DNA from: Diphasiastrum complanatum | Taxonomy: Eukaryota > Streptophyta > Lycopodiopsida > Lycopodiales > Lycopodiaceae | Direction: 5' to 3' | DNA: 64,000 nucleotides | Assembly: GCA_029204225.1 (NCBI GenBank) | Contig: CM055102.1 | Location: 8,629,456 to 8,693,455, forward strand | Position numbers and translations under genes: made by a program | In this document: in pieces, positions 9,825 to 24,298 of the stretch | How the letters are laid out: each line of letters begins with the position of its first letter | How positions within the stretch are numbered: position 1 is the first letter of the stretch | The notes under the pieces: generated by a model | The model's input: the letters and a program-made list of their open reading frames with translations, nothing else | Database searches by the model: none | Told to the model about the DNA's origin: nothing

Positions 9825-12800
9825 CACTAGAGGGCCTCCGAACATACATCGAAATACTGAGGTTGATGTTGGTATAAGCCTACCAAATTCACATTTGGTT
9901 TTGAGACATTTATTTGCACTTGTATTGTGTAGGATGATGACTCACACTCACATGACTATCGAAGAATTTAACCAAATATTGCCATGCAATCCGCAAGATT
10001 CAGACGTGCAAGAGCCACCACTTTCCTCACATACACCACCCGTTGCACAAAGAGATGTCCTGAGAAGACACAACACACGAGGATGTGCCATTCACATCGC
10101 ATGATTACGAGCGGGACATGGATGACATGATGGATGCATTCTTTCCAAACCCACTCGAGGCCACATTGACAAGGGAAGAAGAGATGATGCGTGGCTTGGC
10201 ATCCAATCCTTTGTACGAGGGTGCACAAATGTCAAATTTGTGAGCTTGTTTGTTACTTTTGAACCTGCAAACTAAGTATGGGTGGTCAGATGCAAGCGTG
10301 ACAGAGTTGTTTGGGTAAGCTTGTTTGTTTCATGATGTGTGTTATAGACAAATTGCTCTGATCTTGTTTTATTTTTAATTCATGCGTTGCGAGAAACTAT
10401 ATATACATAAATGTATATTTTGTTGCAGTTTGCTTAGGAAAATGTTGCCCCCGAATAACACCATGGCGGCGTCTCGACAAAAAGCCAAGAAAATGCTATC
10501 TGTGGTTGGCATGGATTACAAGAGCATCCATGCATGTCCCAACGATTGCAATAGAATCCATGCACGATTGCATCTTATATCAAGATGAGTTTGAGGAGGC
10601 AAGCACATGTCCACGCTGTGGGGAACACTGCTACAGGCAAGATTTACAAGGAGCGGCCATACCCGCCAAGGTGGTAAGACATTTTTCCATCATACCCAGG
10701 ATACGCCACATATTTAAGTGTAATTCCATCACGGAGCTAATGACATGGCATTTGAGCAATCATTCATCCGACGATTCTATGAGGATCCCTACCGATTCTC
10801 CAGCATGGAAGCACGTGGATGCTACCTGGCATGAGTTTAGGGATGAGCCTCGCCATTTGCATTTATTTGGCCATGGATGGTGTGTGTGAATCCATTCGCT
10901 TTGCTCTCCACATCATGGTCCACTTGGCCGGTTTTCCTTGTAAGCTACAACATCCCCCCTTGGCTAAGTATAAAGAAGGGGCACCTAATGCTCACCCTTC
11001 TTATCCCCAGAAAATACAAGGCAAAAAATATGGACATGTATATGGCTCCCTTGATAGATGAGCTAAAGATTCTATGGCAAGGAGTTCAAGTGAGTGATAT
11101 ATCAAGACCACTAAGACAAAGAGATTTTGTGGTAAAGGGGATCTTGATGTGAACGACGCACGACTTTCCTAGCTATGGAGAATGTTCAAGTGAGATATCC
11201 TTGTTATTGGTTTGATTCATGGTATTATATTAAATTTCATGTGCATTCAGGCGACAAGACAAAGCTCCATCGAGGTAGCATGTTTGATTGAGAAGCACTT
11301 TCCCACATCCATTCTCACCATTCAAATGCATCTCATTGTGCATTTGGTAGATGAGGTGGCCATTGCAGGTACGTCATCTACTTGCATCAATTGCCTATTC
11401 TTAGTCTATCCTAGACTATTGCTATTGTGGTAATTCCCATGTTCCCTCAGTAACATTGATTCATTTTATTTAATTCAGGCACTGTCCATAGTCGTTGGAT
11501 GTTTTTCTTGGAACGATTCATGAAAACTTTGAAGGGCTTCGTAAGACAAAGATCAAGGCCTGAGGGTAGCATGGCGGAAGGATGGCTAGCGCAAGAGTCC
11601 ATGGTTTACATCACGAAGTTCCTTGCTCATAGCAATCCTTCTATTTCTTGTCTTTGGGATAAGAAGGAAGATGAGCATGTTGTTGGGGAGGTTCCTCAAG
11701 GAAAAGGAGCGATCATGAGAATGAGTGAGTCCTTCAAGGAGAAGGTAAATAAGTTTTGCATTCTTAATAGCGAGGAAATGCAAAAGTGGATTTTGCTATA
11801 TGAAGATGCCAAGGCTCATAGACAAACCACTCGAGCCACTTTTAGGAGAGGGCAAAGAAGACAACCATACCCACCTGACCTCGCCCTTCTACCCAAGGAC
11901 ATGACGCTTGATTGGCTACGTGATGCAGTTAGAGAAGCCTCAACAAACAACCATGAAGTAACAGAGAGAGGGCAGGAATATGCAAGGGGGTGCAATTTAC
12001 ATGTAAGCTATGATGGTCAACCTTCACATGTTTATTAATACGTGCAATTTTGTACATGTTTGTTGTATTCCTAACACATTTAGTTCCATTTCATTCAGTA
12101 CAAAAAATACAATGCACTGTGGATGCATGGATGACACTTTCGTACGGAGCACATTGACAAAAATAAAAACACGTATGATTGTGGAGTCATGGCAAATTTT
12201 ATCCAAGAGAGTCGAGCAAGCATGTCGGACACAAATTTACTCTCTTATCAACTTGATTATTGTGGGACAATCGATGACATCCTTGAAGTTGGATTTAGGC
12301 AATTCAGCTTTTTCATATTTGATGTCAAATGGTTCAAAGTTATTTGCAATGGTCATAATGCAACTGTCAGGAAAGATGAGAGTGGTTACTTTGCCATTGA
12401 CTCCACCAAGCTTTGGACATATCAAAGTGACACATTTGTTTTTCCGCAACAATGTGGGTAGGTACATTTCTTTGATGTCTTCAAGATGTCTATGCTCTTT
12501 TGTTGTCAATCAATCGCTAACTACGAGTCAACATTTATGGTAACATCGATTGATTACAGGTGGTCTATCACCCCGATCGTTCAGATCCCAGATGGTGGTA
12601 CGTGATTCAAGTCGCTCCTCGAAGTAAAAGAATTTTTGAAGATAGAGATGTCGTGGAGGACATGGCGCTGCCAACTGATGCACCTCATGAACAAGATTGT
12701 AATGACGGATTCAATGACACAATTTTGGAGGATGATCATGTGCAAGCTTCACAAGCTAATGATGACATTGAGCGTGATGCATCATTGTCAGATGGTTCGA

Positions 12801-13182
12801 CGACACACGACACACTTTCACGATCTTACTCGTCGTCACCGTTGCCATTAGCTTTTGAAGATCAACTTATTAATGATGAAGCTATAGGAGATATTTGGGT
12901 AGAATTAGAGATAGACTCATTTGGTTTGGCGGATTTGTCGCATGATGATGCGACAAATGATGCCAAACAATATACATGGAAAAGGAATGTGCAATCATGT
13001 ATTTGATTTTAACGATACAAAAAGGTTTGCAAAGTATAACTCACCGAAGAACCGACCTCCGTCCGCACAAATAATGACTCCCTCTCAATCTGACCATACA
13101 TGTGAACATGTGATATAATGGTACGTTGCTCTTGTCGCAGTGCATACTTACATCGTGCACATGGGCATGGTATTCTCTAGTG
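9825..13182 (+). mobile_element. CACTA (En/Spm) transposon, possible complete short copy
   Basis: Tnp2-type transposase exons lie between CACTAGAG at 9825-9832 and CTCTAGTG at 13175-13182. These are exact inverse complements and match the CACTA...TAGTG hallmark. The flanking three bases differ (ATT on the left, TAA on the right), so no target duplication supports these ends, and an 8-bp match can occur by chance. The alternative is that the element extends to the Transposase_24 gene at 16.4-18.0 kb on the same strand. Confidence 0.5.
10240..13006 (+). pseudogene. CACTA transposase, Tnp2 type (Transposase_21, DUF4218, DUF4216)
   Basis: Exon pieces in order: LLNLQTKYGWSDASVTELF (to 10313, then a GTAAGC donor); LLRKMLPPNN...HACPNDC from 10430; ILYQDEFEEASTCPRCG and PAKVVRHFSIIPRIRHIF (10570-10720); DSPAWKHVDATWHEF; VWPVFLVSYN-like PPWLSIKKGHLMLTLLIP; PLIDELKILWQGV (to about 11100). 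These follow the plant Transposase_21 domain. DUF4218 follows: IEKHFPTSILTIQMHLIVHL, intron 11369-11478, then WMFFLERFMKTLKGFVRQRSRPEGSMAEG. DUF4216 is at 12180-12450 (FIFDVKWFKVI), then intron about 12450-12560, PRWWYVIQVAPRSKRIF, and an acidic tail to 13006. Frameshifts at about 10560 and 10880 kill it; the first comes from a local duplication of about 22 bases. Confidence 0.85.
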
Positions 13183-13377
13183 TAACCAGGCCTCTAATTC
13201 TATATGTGATGGTCCTGTCTTATGTATTCGTGGTATACATAATTAATGTTTCAAGCCTACTAGTTTCTACTCTGATTTGTGGGATCTTAATCTAGTCCAG
13301 TTATTTTAATTTATAGGATCATAATTTATGTGTTGTGTATTGGTTATGTTTCATGCTTAGAAATAGAGAGCGAGGGA

Positions 13378-14361
<984 letters not shown>

Positions 14362-14453
<92 letters not shown>
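14362..14453 (+). repeat. (GA)n microsatellite, 92 bp
   Basis: Uninterrupted GA dinucleotides directly after AGGAT. Confidence 0.98.
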
Positions 14454-14455
<2 letters not shown>

Positions 14456-15060
14456 TGCACGTTTTGTTGATGTAGAACTACATTCAATTTTATTTTCATT
14501 AGGATTTATGAAAACAGATCTACACATCCTAGAAAGAAATCTGTACTTTTTGTTGATGAATCTATTGATAAGTGAGGTGGAAATCAGTGGAGGTCAGAAC
14601 AGACCTCAGTATATGTGTTTCTCTTTAATTCAGTATACCATCTGTTATTCCGAGGTCAATTTCGACCTCTGCTTATACATTTTTTTCAGATCATAAACAG
14701 ATTATATGCTAGATTGTTACTAGCTCATAGATGCTAGATTATATACCTCTGCTCATAAACTTTTACATAAATATTTTTCTCCCATCTTTTGTTGTAGATG
14801 CACATTCTGAAGTGTAGGACTACATTCAATTTTATTTTCATTAGGATTAGTGAAAACAGATCTACACATTCTAGAAGTAAATCTGTACTTTTTGTTGATG
14901 AATTTGTTGGTAAGTGGGGTGGAAATTTGATTTTTTTCAGATCATAAACAGATTATATGCTAGATTGTTACCAGCTCATAGATGTTAAATTATATACCTC
15001 TGCTCATAGCTTTTACATAAATATTTATCTCTCATCTTTTGTTGTAGATGCACGTTTTGT

Positions 15061-15065
<5 letters not shown>
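14454..15065 (+). repeat. Tandem duplication, units of about 350 and 260 bp
   Basis: The first unit, from 14454, and the second, from about 14798, share (A/T)GATGCAC, CTACATTCAATTTTATTTTC, GAAAACAGATCTACACAT and CAGATTATATGCTAGATTGT, and both end TTTTGTTGTAGATGCAC. The second unit lacks roughly 90 bases, the part holding AGACCTCAGTATATG in the first. No reading frame of interest. Confidence 0.8.

Positions 15066-15143
<78 letters not shown>
15066..15143 (+). repeat. (GA)n microsatellite, 78 bp
   Basis: Uninterrupted GA dinucleotides between TAGAAA and TCATG. Confidence 0.98.
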
Positions 15144-16329
<1,186 letters not shown>

Positions 16330-16404
16330 TTTTTTTCTTACTAATTTTTAAGACTCCCATTGGTTGTCTGTAGTATTTATCTCTCTTATTCCGTTGCACC
16401 CATT

Positions 16405-17961
16405 ATGTCAAATACTGGATCCCCTAGTCAGAGGTCAGGCCATAGTCGCGGGTCATCCCACCTTTCCTCTATGAGCAAGAGTGAGCTCATTATCTACTTG
16501 ATCAGTTGCCTTCCTCGCAGTAGGATAGGGTCTTACAGCGCTTGAGGGCTCGACGCGAGGCTCGTAGCTCCTCTCGATTGGTTGAGTACACATCATCAAC
16601 CGAGGAGATTCAGTCCACTCCTCGTGTAGACCAGTCACATGTTTTCCCTTCATGTGAGGGTCACTCCAATGAGGGTCGCACCCCCACCCATGTCACTACT
16701 GCCAGTGCTTCCTCCCGACACTCTCGGGAGAGGAGGAGGAGTCACCTCGGTGTCTCCTGTTGTAGAGGATGTGGCGATGACCTTGACGTGGTCATGAGTC
16801 CTGCACGTCCACATAGCGCATCTCATCGTGGGGAGTCCCTACTTTGAGATACACTGACCCAGGAGGCAGCACGTAAGTCACACAATACTGCAACTCCTGC
16901 ATCTGTCACATCTCGGATTTCTGGCACGCCCACTTTCACCCCTCACATTTTTCCTCCCTCTGGACCCACTGCCACTGAGTTGTTTCCTCCTGGCTATATG
17001 TCGTGGGGTCATGTTTCACCATGGAATTTTCAGCCCACTCCTACCCCGCCCCCCCCCATGTATTCTACCCTCCAAATGCCCCCCATTGGCTATTCTCCCC
17101 TCGGTACCCCACAACATCAATATTTACCTGTCGGTGGGGCATTTTTCATACCTAAGGCCACCCCCGTAGACACTCCCATGGCCACGTCTCCCATACCGAA
17201 GGGCACCCCCGTAGACACTCCCAGGGCCACATTGCCACCAGTTGCCATCTCACCCTCGTATGACATAGACAAGGATGGTCACATCATTGAGAATAACCGT
17301 GGTAAGAGGGTCATCACGCGAATGAGGGAGCTCATGTATATCCACTTTCCTAGAGACATCTTTCATGACTGGCGCGATGTCAACGATGACCACATCACTG
17401 ACCAACTGCATAGTGAGTTCCCTATCCCATCTCAGGACATGGAACCTGCACGGAAATGGATGAGGAGCCGCATGGGAGCTGTGATGAGTCACCGCAAATC
17501 GGAGATCCGAGATGCAGTAAAAGCTGAGAGAGGCAGGCCTTCCTACGTGGAGAAAGAGAAATGGAAGCATGTGAAGAAAGCTTATCGAGATGATCCAGAA
17601 CGCTTCAGACAACAACGAGAGACAGCCAGAGTCTGACTAGAGACCATGGGGCCTTCTCACTTGGGCAATTGCAGCAAGGCATATTTTCGAGCCCACTTTG
17701 TAAGTCTACCCTATATCCATTTGTGACATTTGACTATTGATTGCTTTTTTTTTTTTTGGCTCTTGGGAGTTTTTTGTAAGACACGTTGAATTAAAATGGT
17801 CTCTTTTATGATCGAAATTTGGAATGTTTGTGCAGCGATCCACCGTGGGGCATTCTCCCAAACATGATGAGTACATGTGTGTGTATTCCCATGGTACACA
17901 AGCAGTAGTCGAGTTATTGGAGAGGCAGGACGTGCGTATAAACTGGGATGCTACTCCTCAG
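16405..17961 (+). pseudogene. CACTA-associated protein, Transposase_24 (Ptta/En/Spm) type
   Basis: The frame starts at an ATG at 16405 (MSNTGSPSQRSGHSRG). The N-terminus is Ser/Arg-rich, followed by a Pro-rich stretch with repeated (K)GTPVDTP.AT words. From 17260 the conserved domain reads ITRMRELMYIHFPRDIFHDW, then RKWMRSRMGAVMSHRKSEIRD and KKAYRDDPERFRQQRETAR, followed by GPSHLGNCSKAYFRAHF. A GT donor at 17700 and an AG acceptor at 17835 define an intron. The next exon has HDEYMCVYSHGTQAVVELLERQ and a second donor (CAG|GTACG) at 17961. This layout matches the second gene of plant CACTA elements. Breaks: a frameshift near 16520, and in-frame TGA at 16845 and 17634. It may belong with the Tnp2 gene at 10-13 kb. 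Confidence 0.8.
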
Positions 17962-20634
17962 GTACGACATAAAATCTCTCCTACATCCCATGTAGGCTCA
18001 ACTTCCCATGCTTGACGTTGCCAACTCTGATTTGACTAGTATATAGGCCTCCCACCAAGGAGCCTATCTCTCCACAACATCCATCATAGTGTCCAAGCCA
18101 AAGCAAGTACAAACTAGATCCACTATCGTGATGAACAACTCACCCACGATCCATAACATATCCTATACCATCTGATCACCAAGTATCCATTACCCACTGA
18201 TAGCTCCCCAAGAATCTGTCCACCTGTAGTGCAACTAGCTCCAACTGGATCTAACCAAAAACTGCATCCTGCTTACCAAAAGATGATGGATAGAAATAAC
18301 ATGTGACACCAACCTGTGCATATAACCATGCAGCTCACCTGATCACTTGCCAAAGTATCAGCTGTCACTCCCTGAGCAACCATCTCCATCCCTGTCAGCT
18401 CACAACCATGGGCATTCTAGATCCATATCACCCCGTAATGCACTCCATGCCCTCAGGATATGTACCACCCCAGATACACTCCATGCCACCTACCTCCAAG
18501 TAGGCTTGACCCATCCCTAGGTCACCACATGATGCACCAGCTGAACAACATCGTCCATACATCAAATGACATATCATACTTGAGCAACTATAGCATCTCC
18601 CTGAGTGCCACCCCAATGGACTCGTCATCCACATACTATGCTCACCTGATGTCTCTGATCCTGGTCACCATCCTGCTAGACAAGCCGAACTCCAAAGCAT
18701 CACCTGTTCCACCTGGCTCCTAGCATCTGCTCGCTCTCCCTGGCTATGTGCCACCCGACACCATGCCAACGCAAGCATATTGCTGAGTCACTGCTCATGG
18801 GATCCCGAGACTACTGTCTCCCTGATCGTACTGAGGTATATGGCTCTGAGTGACTCCCTCTAGGCTTCCCCATGATCTCACCACCTGAGAATCTGCACCA
18901 TGGAAATTCCAACACTTGTGCCAAAGTCTAGACTCCTACAAATATAGCCAAATGCATGAAAGATATAGGTAGCTTATCCATGCTCGTGATGGTAGATGTC
19001 TCCCCATCAATGCCAATGTCCAAAACTGGCCCCCTGCTGTAATGCTAACCTATACTCCCAAATGAGCACACCATGAAGTCCTTCCCATCAATGTCCCCTA
19101 CAATAGATCACTAGCAAGACACCCATCATAGTGTTTGCCCTCCGATCACACCTTGTGCAATCTCCATCAACTCTCCAACCTAGAGCTGGCTCTCAAAGCT
19201 TTACGCTTTGACCATTTGCATTTGCAGTGTTCTGATTCCATCATGAATCCCACCTATAAGTCTTGTTCATGCCAATGACTCAAGTCCAATATGAAATAGT
19301 TGCCCCCTGATGATCATCCCATGTCATCCTGTAGTGCTATCCCTACCAGGTATCCCAATGCCATCCGTGATCACAAAGATCTAAGAATCTACCCTATAGT
19401 GTCCACCTGTATTCCCCCAAGCTAGCTCCAAGTTGCTCCTGTGAATGGTTCCAAACCACTCCCAAAGAATACACTGAGATGTGAACTCCAAAGCCACCAT
19501 CAAGTCCTTCACATGACTGTGCATGCCAATATCCTTCCAAGTGAACCTGTGAGATCTTCCATGGCCCAAACCAAATGATCTGCACCTTTTCATCACTGAA
19601 ATCTGCATCCTTGATGCAATACTAATATGGCAAATTGACTTGACTTATCCAAACTGGCATTTGAAGTGTATCTCTTCGATGACAAACCTGATACACTGCT
19701 CCACAGCTACAATGGCTTGATCAAAATTGACTTACCAACTGCAAAACCACAAAATCATCACCCACCACTTACCAAGAGCATCCAAAGTGTGATTATTGAC
19801 CCGTTCTTCATCCTCTGCGTGTCCGACACATAGCTCGTCCAATGCAAGTCTGCTATCTTGCCCAATGGCTTTCAACTGGCACCACCTCGCACTTCCATCA
19901 CTTGTGACCGCCATAATGTGTGTACCTCCAAGCTAGCCCATATTTCCCTCCGAACGAGAAATTTCCAAGCTACAGATGCGTGTTTCAATGCAGCTATCAC
20001 CTGACTCGACAATGCCACTGCCGATAATACTTGTGAGAGCGTTCCCCCAAAACACCACTTGACGTTGGTTGGTTCGAACCCCAAAAGTTGAATCTGATCA
20101 CAAGAATTTTTCACCTGTAACCGGCATACCATGCCTACCTCTCACCTGTGATTGCTTGCCCTCTCAAAATTGTCGCCAATGATGAGTAGTCACACTGCCA
20201 AACTGCACTTCCGTCGCCAATACTAGCTTTCTCCACACAATTCCACTACCATTCGCCCCCATACTGCATTTACCACTTCTAAACACCCTGTTACCATGTC
20301 AGGAGTAAGTAATAATGATTTTGAAGCGATAATGCCTCGTTGTACCGCCCTTTGACAGGTTTCACCAACCAAAAATTGCCCCGAATTGGCCCTACGGTAT
20401 CCAAATGGCGAATGTAGCCCATCACTAGGTCACCCACACTCCGCTCAATAGAATGGTGACAAAAACACCTCAAAACACTTTCTCCCTGCTCTGTAACGTC
20501 GCTCTGTCCGCTGGCTCTGAGCAGCCAGTTTCAGGGGCCAATTTGGCCCAAGGATGGCCAAAAAAGGTGCCTTCTAGCTATAGTTAGCCCCAACACCATT
20601 TTGCCTTGCATTTTGAACTGAATCTTTGCTTTGA
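17962..20634. other. No gene recognised; C-rich, repeat-poor sequence
   Basis: About 2.7 kb with many CCA, CACC and TCCCA words on the plus strand and only short frames on either strand, none with a domain I know. It directly follows the last CACTA exon seen, so part may be intron or 3' region of that element. The base composition differs clearly from the AT-rich surroundings. Confidence 0.4.
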
Positions 20635-20755
20635 AAATTTTTAAAGAAGAATGCCAATTTCTAGCCTTCGGGTCCCTTCAACATTTCCATTGAAAATTTT
20701 TAATGAAGAAACTCCATTCTGGCCCTTCATGGCCCTTTGAGTTCACTTCACACAT
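20635..20755 (+). repeat. Two diverged tandem units of about 60 bp
   Basis: TTGAAAATTTTTAA(A/T)GAAGAA, followed by CCA.TTCT(A/G)GCC and a later GG(T/C)CC motif, occurs twice, at about 20635 and 20693. The match is imperfect. Confidence 0.5.
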
Positions 20756-21499
20756 ATCCAATGGTGTTGCCCTTTTCTATGGGCCAGATCACTCCTCTCT
20801 CAACGCGATCTCTACCGTGGATGTGAACTCCATAAGATCCAATGGCCTTCCATTCTCTTGTGCGCCGAACTGTGCTCCCTACGAGCACTACGCACCTTTT
20901 TGCACTAAGTGCCCTCTCTGGCTGGTGCGCACGAGGCCTGTTTGCGGCCCTCTCGATCTCTCTCCTCCTTCCTTTCTCTTTTCCTCCATAGCTATGGCGG
21001 TTTCTTCCTACAAAATCTGATCCAGCTGGTTCTCTGGCACGCGGCCGCCCACGACCATCTGCCACTGGATTAATCCTGTTAGAGCGCCCTCATTAAGAAT
21101 CTTATAGCTTGGGATTTCGTTCACCACAGAGAAAGGTCTCCATTTTCCTCTGATGAAACCCTAGCTGTCCATTCTTCACTATTTCTGGTCATTCTAGCAC
21201 CATACTTGATGCTTCTTTTTGCTTTCTGACACTGTGGCAGGCTGCGCCCTACTTTGCGCCCAGATTTGTGCTTTTACAAAGAGAATACTTGGGCTTCACT
21301 CAGTCTTACATTGAGCTTCAACTTGCAGATTTTTGCTCCTATGAGGTCGCCCTACCCCAAGGCATCTGATGCAATTTACAGCTCTGAAATTGGTGTGATA
21401 TTGGCTGTAAACAAGCTGTACTAAATTGTAAGAGTGTTAGGCCGCTATGTCTCGATGCACTGCCGACTTACTCTAAGAAAAAAAAAATACAAAAGACAT
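20756..21499. other. No gene supported
   Basis: Short frames on both strands over 20750-21060 overlap one another and show no domain. GAAACCCTAG at about 21163 resembles plant 5' leader sequence, but no coding exon follows. Confidence 0.35.
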
Positions 21500-21796
21500 T
21501 CTTCAGTGGATTGCAGATACAGACGTCGAATTCTACAGTTTTGCTGAGGAACCAACGACCTATCTAGAAGCAATCCAGAATCCTGAAGGCGAATTTTGGA
21601 AGCAAGCCATGTCAGAAGAGATTGAATCAATGAAGCAGAATCAAGCGTGGACACTTGAACCACTACCCGAAGGAAAGAAGAAAGTCGACTGCAAATGGGT
21701 ATTCAAGAAGAAACTAAGATCAAATGGCAATGTCGGAAGATATAAGGCTCGACCTGTCACGAAAGGCTACACTCAGAGACATGGTCTATATTGCTA
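21500..21796 (+). pseudogene. Ty1/copia reverse transcriptase, N-terminal fragment
   Basis: The plus-strand frame reads EEPTTYLEAIQNPEGEFWKQ, then AMSEEIESMKQNQAWTLEPL and KKVDCKWVFKKKLRSNGNVG, ending RYKARPVTKGYTQRHG. This is the start of copia RT (EPxTYxEAxxxP..W..AM..E). The usual LVAKG is changed to PVTKG. The frame then ends in unrelated sequence at about 21797. No LTR is visible near it, so it is an isolated scrap. Confidence 0.85.
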
Positions 21797-23239
21797 AGTT
21801 TGACCATTCTATATCTTTTCTCCTAATGTTTGGTTTTCTTTGTTTCTATCATTGGTGATACTGACTATTTATAAACTCAACTATGTAAATTTCTATCCTC
21901 TGATAAGTGGTGAGTTTGTTAAGAGTTAAGACGTCCTTGTCTCATTTTGAGGTCAAGAGTGTGACTCTAACTTGCTACGTGAATAACGACATACACGAGA
22001 AACGATATTAATTAGGTAGTTTTCCATATCATACAACAAAACATGAAAATAAAAAAAGCATGATGCATTCAAAGTGTCCATCCTAGTTATATATAGAAGC
22101 TGAAACAATTCTAGTTGTATTTTCAAGAGAGAACATTTTCATGGTTCACAAAACCTAATCAAATGTGTCATCACCAAATTAAACGTGCACCTGAAGATGG
22201 CCGTTTACAGGCTGCGGCCTTAGGCGACCTAATTTTCCACCTTCCTACAATTGATAGCAAGGGGAGCAAATCATGTGATGAATGGTCTTCATCACAATAG
22301 CTGCTGCTGAGTTGGGTACAATAACAAGGAACCAAGTACGTGACAGATGATAAAGCTTTTAGCAACGCCATTTGGATGAGGAGATAGTAGGGTTGCTAGA
22401 TGTTTGAAAAGCTCCTCAATCCAAACTCTAAAAAGTTGAAGAACTGCAGAACTAGGCACACAACTCCCTTTGTGCTGAAGCATTTTGGTGTGGCTTGCAG
22501 CTATTGCAGTAGTGAAAGAAACGCATTGAAAGCTACAAGAACTCGCCAGCTGTGAACTTTGTTTATAGACGAATCTTAATATGTGACAAAAATGAAACAT
22601 ATCAGTTTGCTAGAAAATTGGGCTTTGAGAAAGAAAGAAACACTGACTTTTGAGCTTCAATTTGTCTACTCCGAAGTAGACAATCATTCTGAAAAGCTTG
22701 AGCAATGAGTAGTCAGTGGATTCCTTTCAGATCCAGCAATAATGATCATAATAATTCATATTCAGCTGCCTGGGCGGTTCAGAGGTCACTGAAAAAGGAA
22801 GAGTAGGATCAGGATATATCCGATAAGCAGATCCAAAGTTGGTACGCGGTCCTTTGAGGCCGTGATCGGTCGGTGTCAGTAGTCAGAACTGCAGTCTACT
22901 GATTGATGCTGCTCATAGTTGACATGAATAATTACACTTCTCGTTCTCATCGAGTGTGTAATCACCGATGCAGCGATGCTAGGTAGTCATGATTTGGTTA
23001 CTGGCAGTGATAAGATGTGGAGCTCCTTAGTTCTGGCAGCGAAAGAAACTGCAATACGGAGGAGGACCAAACAGAAACGGACGCGCAGGTGGGCTATGCT
23101 GCTGAGCAATGGAGGTTGGCTGCTGCTGGTTGTGGTTGTCCGTGACTCCTAAAGGAAGTCTCAGTCCTTTGTCGTGGGGCTGGCCCATCAGCCCTAAATT
23201 TTCTTCTCTCTTCTAGGTTTCTTTATCTTTTGCCCCTCA
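21797..23239. other. No gene supported
   Basis: A 102-residue minus-strand frame at 22292-22600 and neighbouring frames have no recognisable domain and no matching start or splice context. The rest is non-coding. Confidence 0.35.
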
Positions 23240-23640
23240 TTTGTGTCCCAAATTGGACCAAAACTCATGTCCCAGGGAGGACACGAAAGGAAGTGTTTAT
23301 TTTTGGCACTTAGAGCCAAACCATTTGTGCTCCGACTTGGAGCCAAACCTATCAAGGGGACAGGAAAGGAAGTATGTACCAACTCATGTGTCGCGACATC
23401 CAAACTTATGCTTCTTGGTTTCCAATGGAAGGCTCGAACTTGAGACCAAAGAAACTTTGGATGTCAAGCGTTAACCAATTGAGCCAACTCCCTTGGGTGA
23501 CATCCAAACTTATGACCTCAACGAGGAGAGGAAAGAAAGTCTTTACCAGCTCAATCACTTATTGCATTTGTGCCATGACTTGGAGTTCAACTCATGACCC
23601 AAAGGAGAGGAATTTATGTCCTTACAAGCTCATCATGTAT
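23240..23640 (+). repeat. Degenerate repeat, units of about 95 bp, host of a SINE insertion
   Basis: The pattern ACTT(A/G)GAG(C/T)..AACC, then AGG(A/G)(A/G)AG..A..TNTGT...ACCA(A/G)CTCA, recurs about four times once the SINE at 23395-23514 is removed. The units are strongly diverged. Confidence 0.45.
23395..23514 (-). mobile_element. Tiny tRNA-like SINE (copy B) with perfect 16-bp target duplications
   Basis: An 88-bp body (23411-23498, minus strand) is flanked by identical 16-bp repeats at 23395-23410 and 23499-23514 (GACATCCAAACTTATG). On the minus strand it has TGGCTCAATTGG (A-box-like, 23475-23486) and AGTTCGAGCC (B-box-like, within 23431-23441). It matches copy A at 1134-1217 almost throughout and ends in the same GGAAACCAAGAAG without poly(A). 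It carries more changes in box B than copy A. Confidence 0.85.
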
Positions 23641-24169
23641 TAGAGGACCTCTTTGTTGCCAACTTCTTCTTCTTCTTATGTCCTCATTTGTAAGTTGCAA
23701 CTTCTTTGCAAACTTAAAGATTTTCTTTCCTTTGCATGTCCTCATTTTTCTTTTAAGTCCTTGTTTGTATGATTGAATTTGGTCTAATCTCTAACCTCAA
23801 GGAAAGTGAAAGCAGTCGTTCACCGATAAGGCCACTTATTCTATAGATCTAGGCCCTGAATTTGAGAGAAAATTCTATAACATTTATGGTTTCCCTTGTA
23901 CTTGTGCGTAGGAGTCCAAAAACCTTCTTGTAAATCACCTCCAAAATCTTGCATTTTTGTAAGATTGTCAATTTAAAAACTGTTGCCTTTCAAAATCTTC
24001 CAATTTAAGACACTTGCAAAATATTGATCCTTTGAATGCTTAAGATTCCATCAAATTATGTATGTAAAAGCTAACAAATAAAATAAAACTACCTTCATCA
24101 AGAAGTTATCTAAATGTAGCTTTAGAATGTCCTATTATGAAATTTTCACTAATTCTCTTTAGCATTGCT
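23641..24169. other. No gene seen
   Basis: AT-rich, with short frames only. It ends at the LTR start at 24170. Confidence 0.4.
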
Positions 24170-24298
24170 TGTTGTAAAGCTACATTTACAAGCTTTACTT
24201 TCGGCGCCACCGGCGCCAGCAGCGCCACTGACTCTCCTGGCGCCAACGGTGCCGACGCCACTCTGACCAGAATCCAGCCGCCGCCAAGTTCTTATGGT
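24170..24298 (+). repeat. Start of a 5' LTR rich in GGCGCC
   Basis: The sequence TTTCGGCGCCACCGGCGCC and following bases contain a run of GGCGCC/GCGCC words. The duplicate at 33317-33430 has several of the same CpGs changed to TpG or CpA, as expected from cytosine methylation and deamination. Confidence 0.7.

Noticed and set aside
20748-21065. Paired 105-residue ORFs on both strands
   Set aside because: Complete overlap on opposite strands without any domain; likely chance in a GC-richer patch.
22292-22600. 102-residue minus-strand protein
   Set aside because: No domain, no supporting start or splice context, and stops on either side. I could not support a gene.
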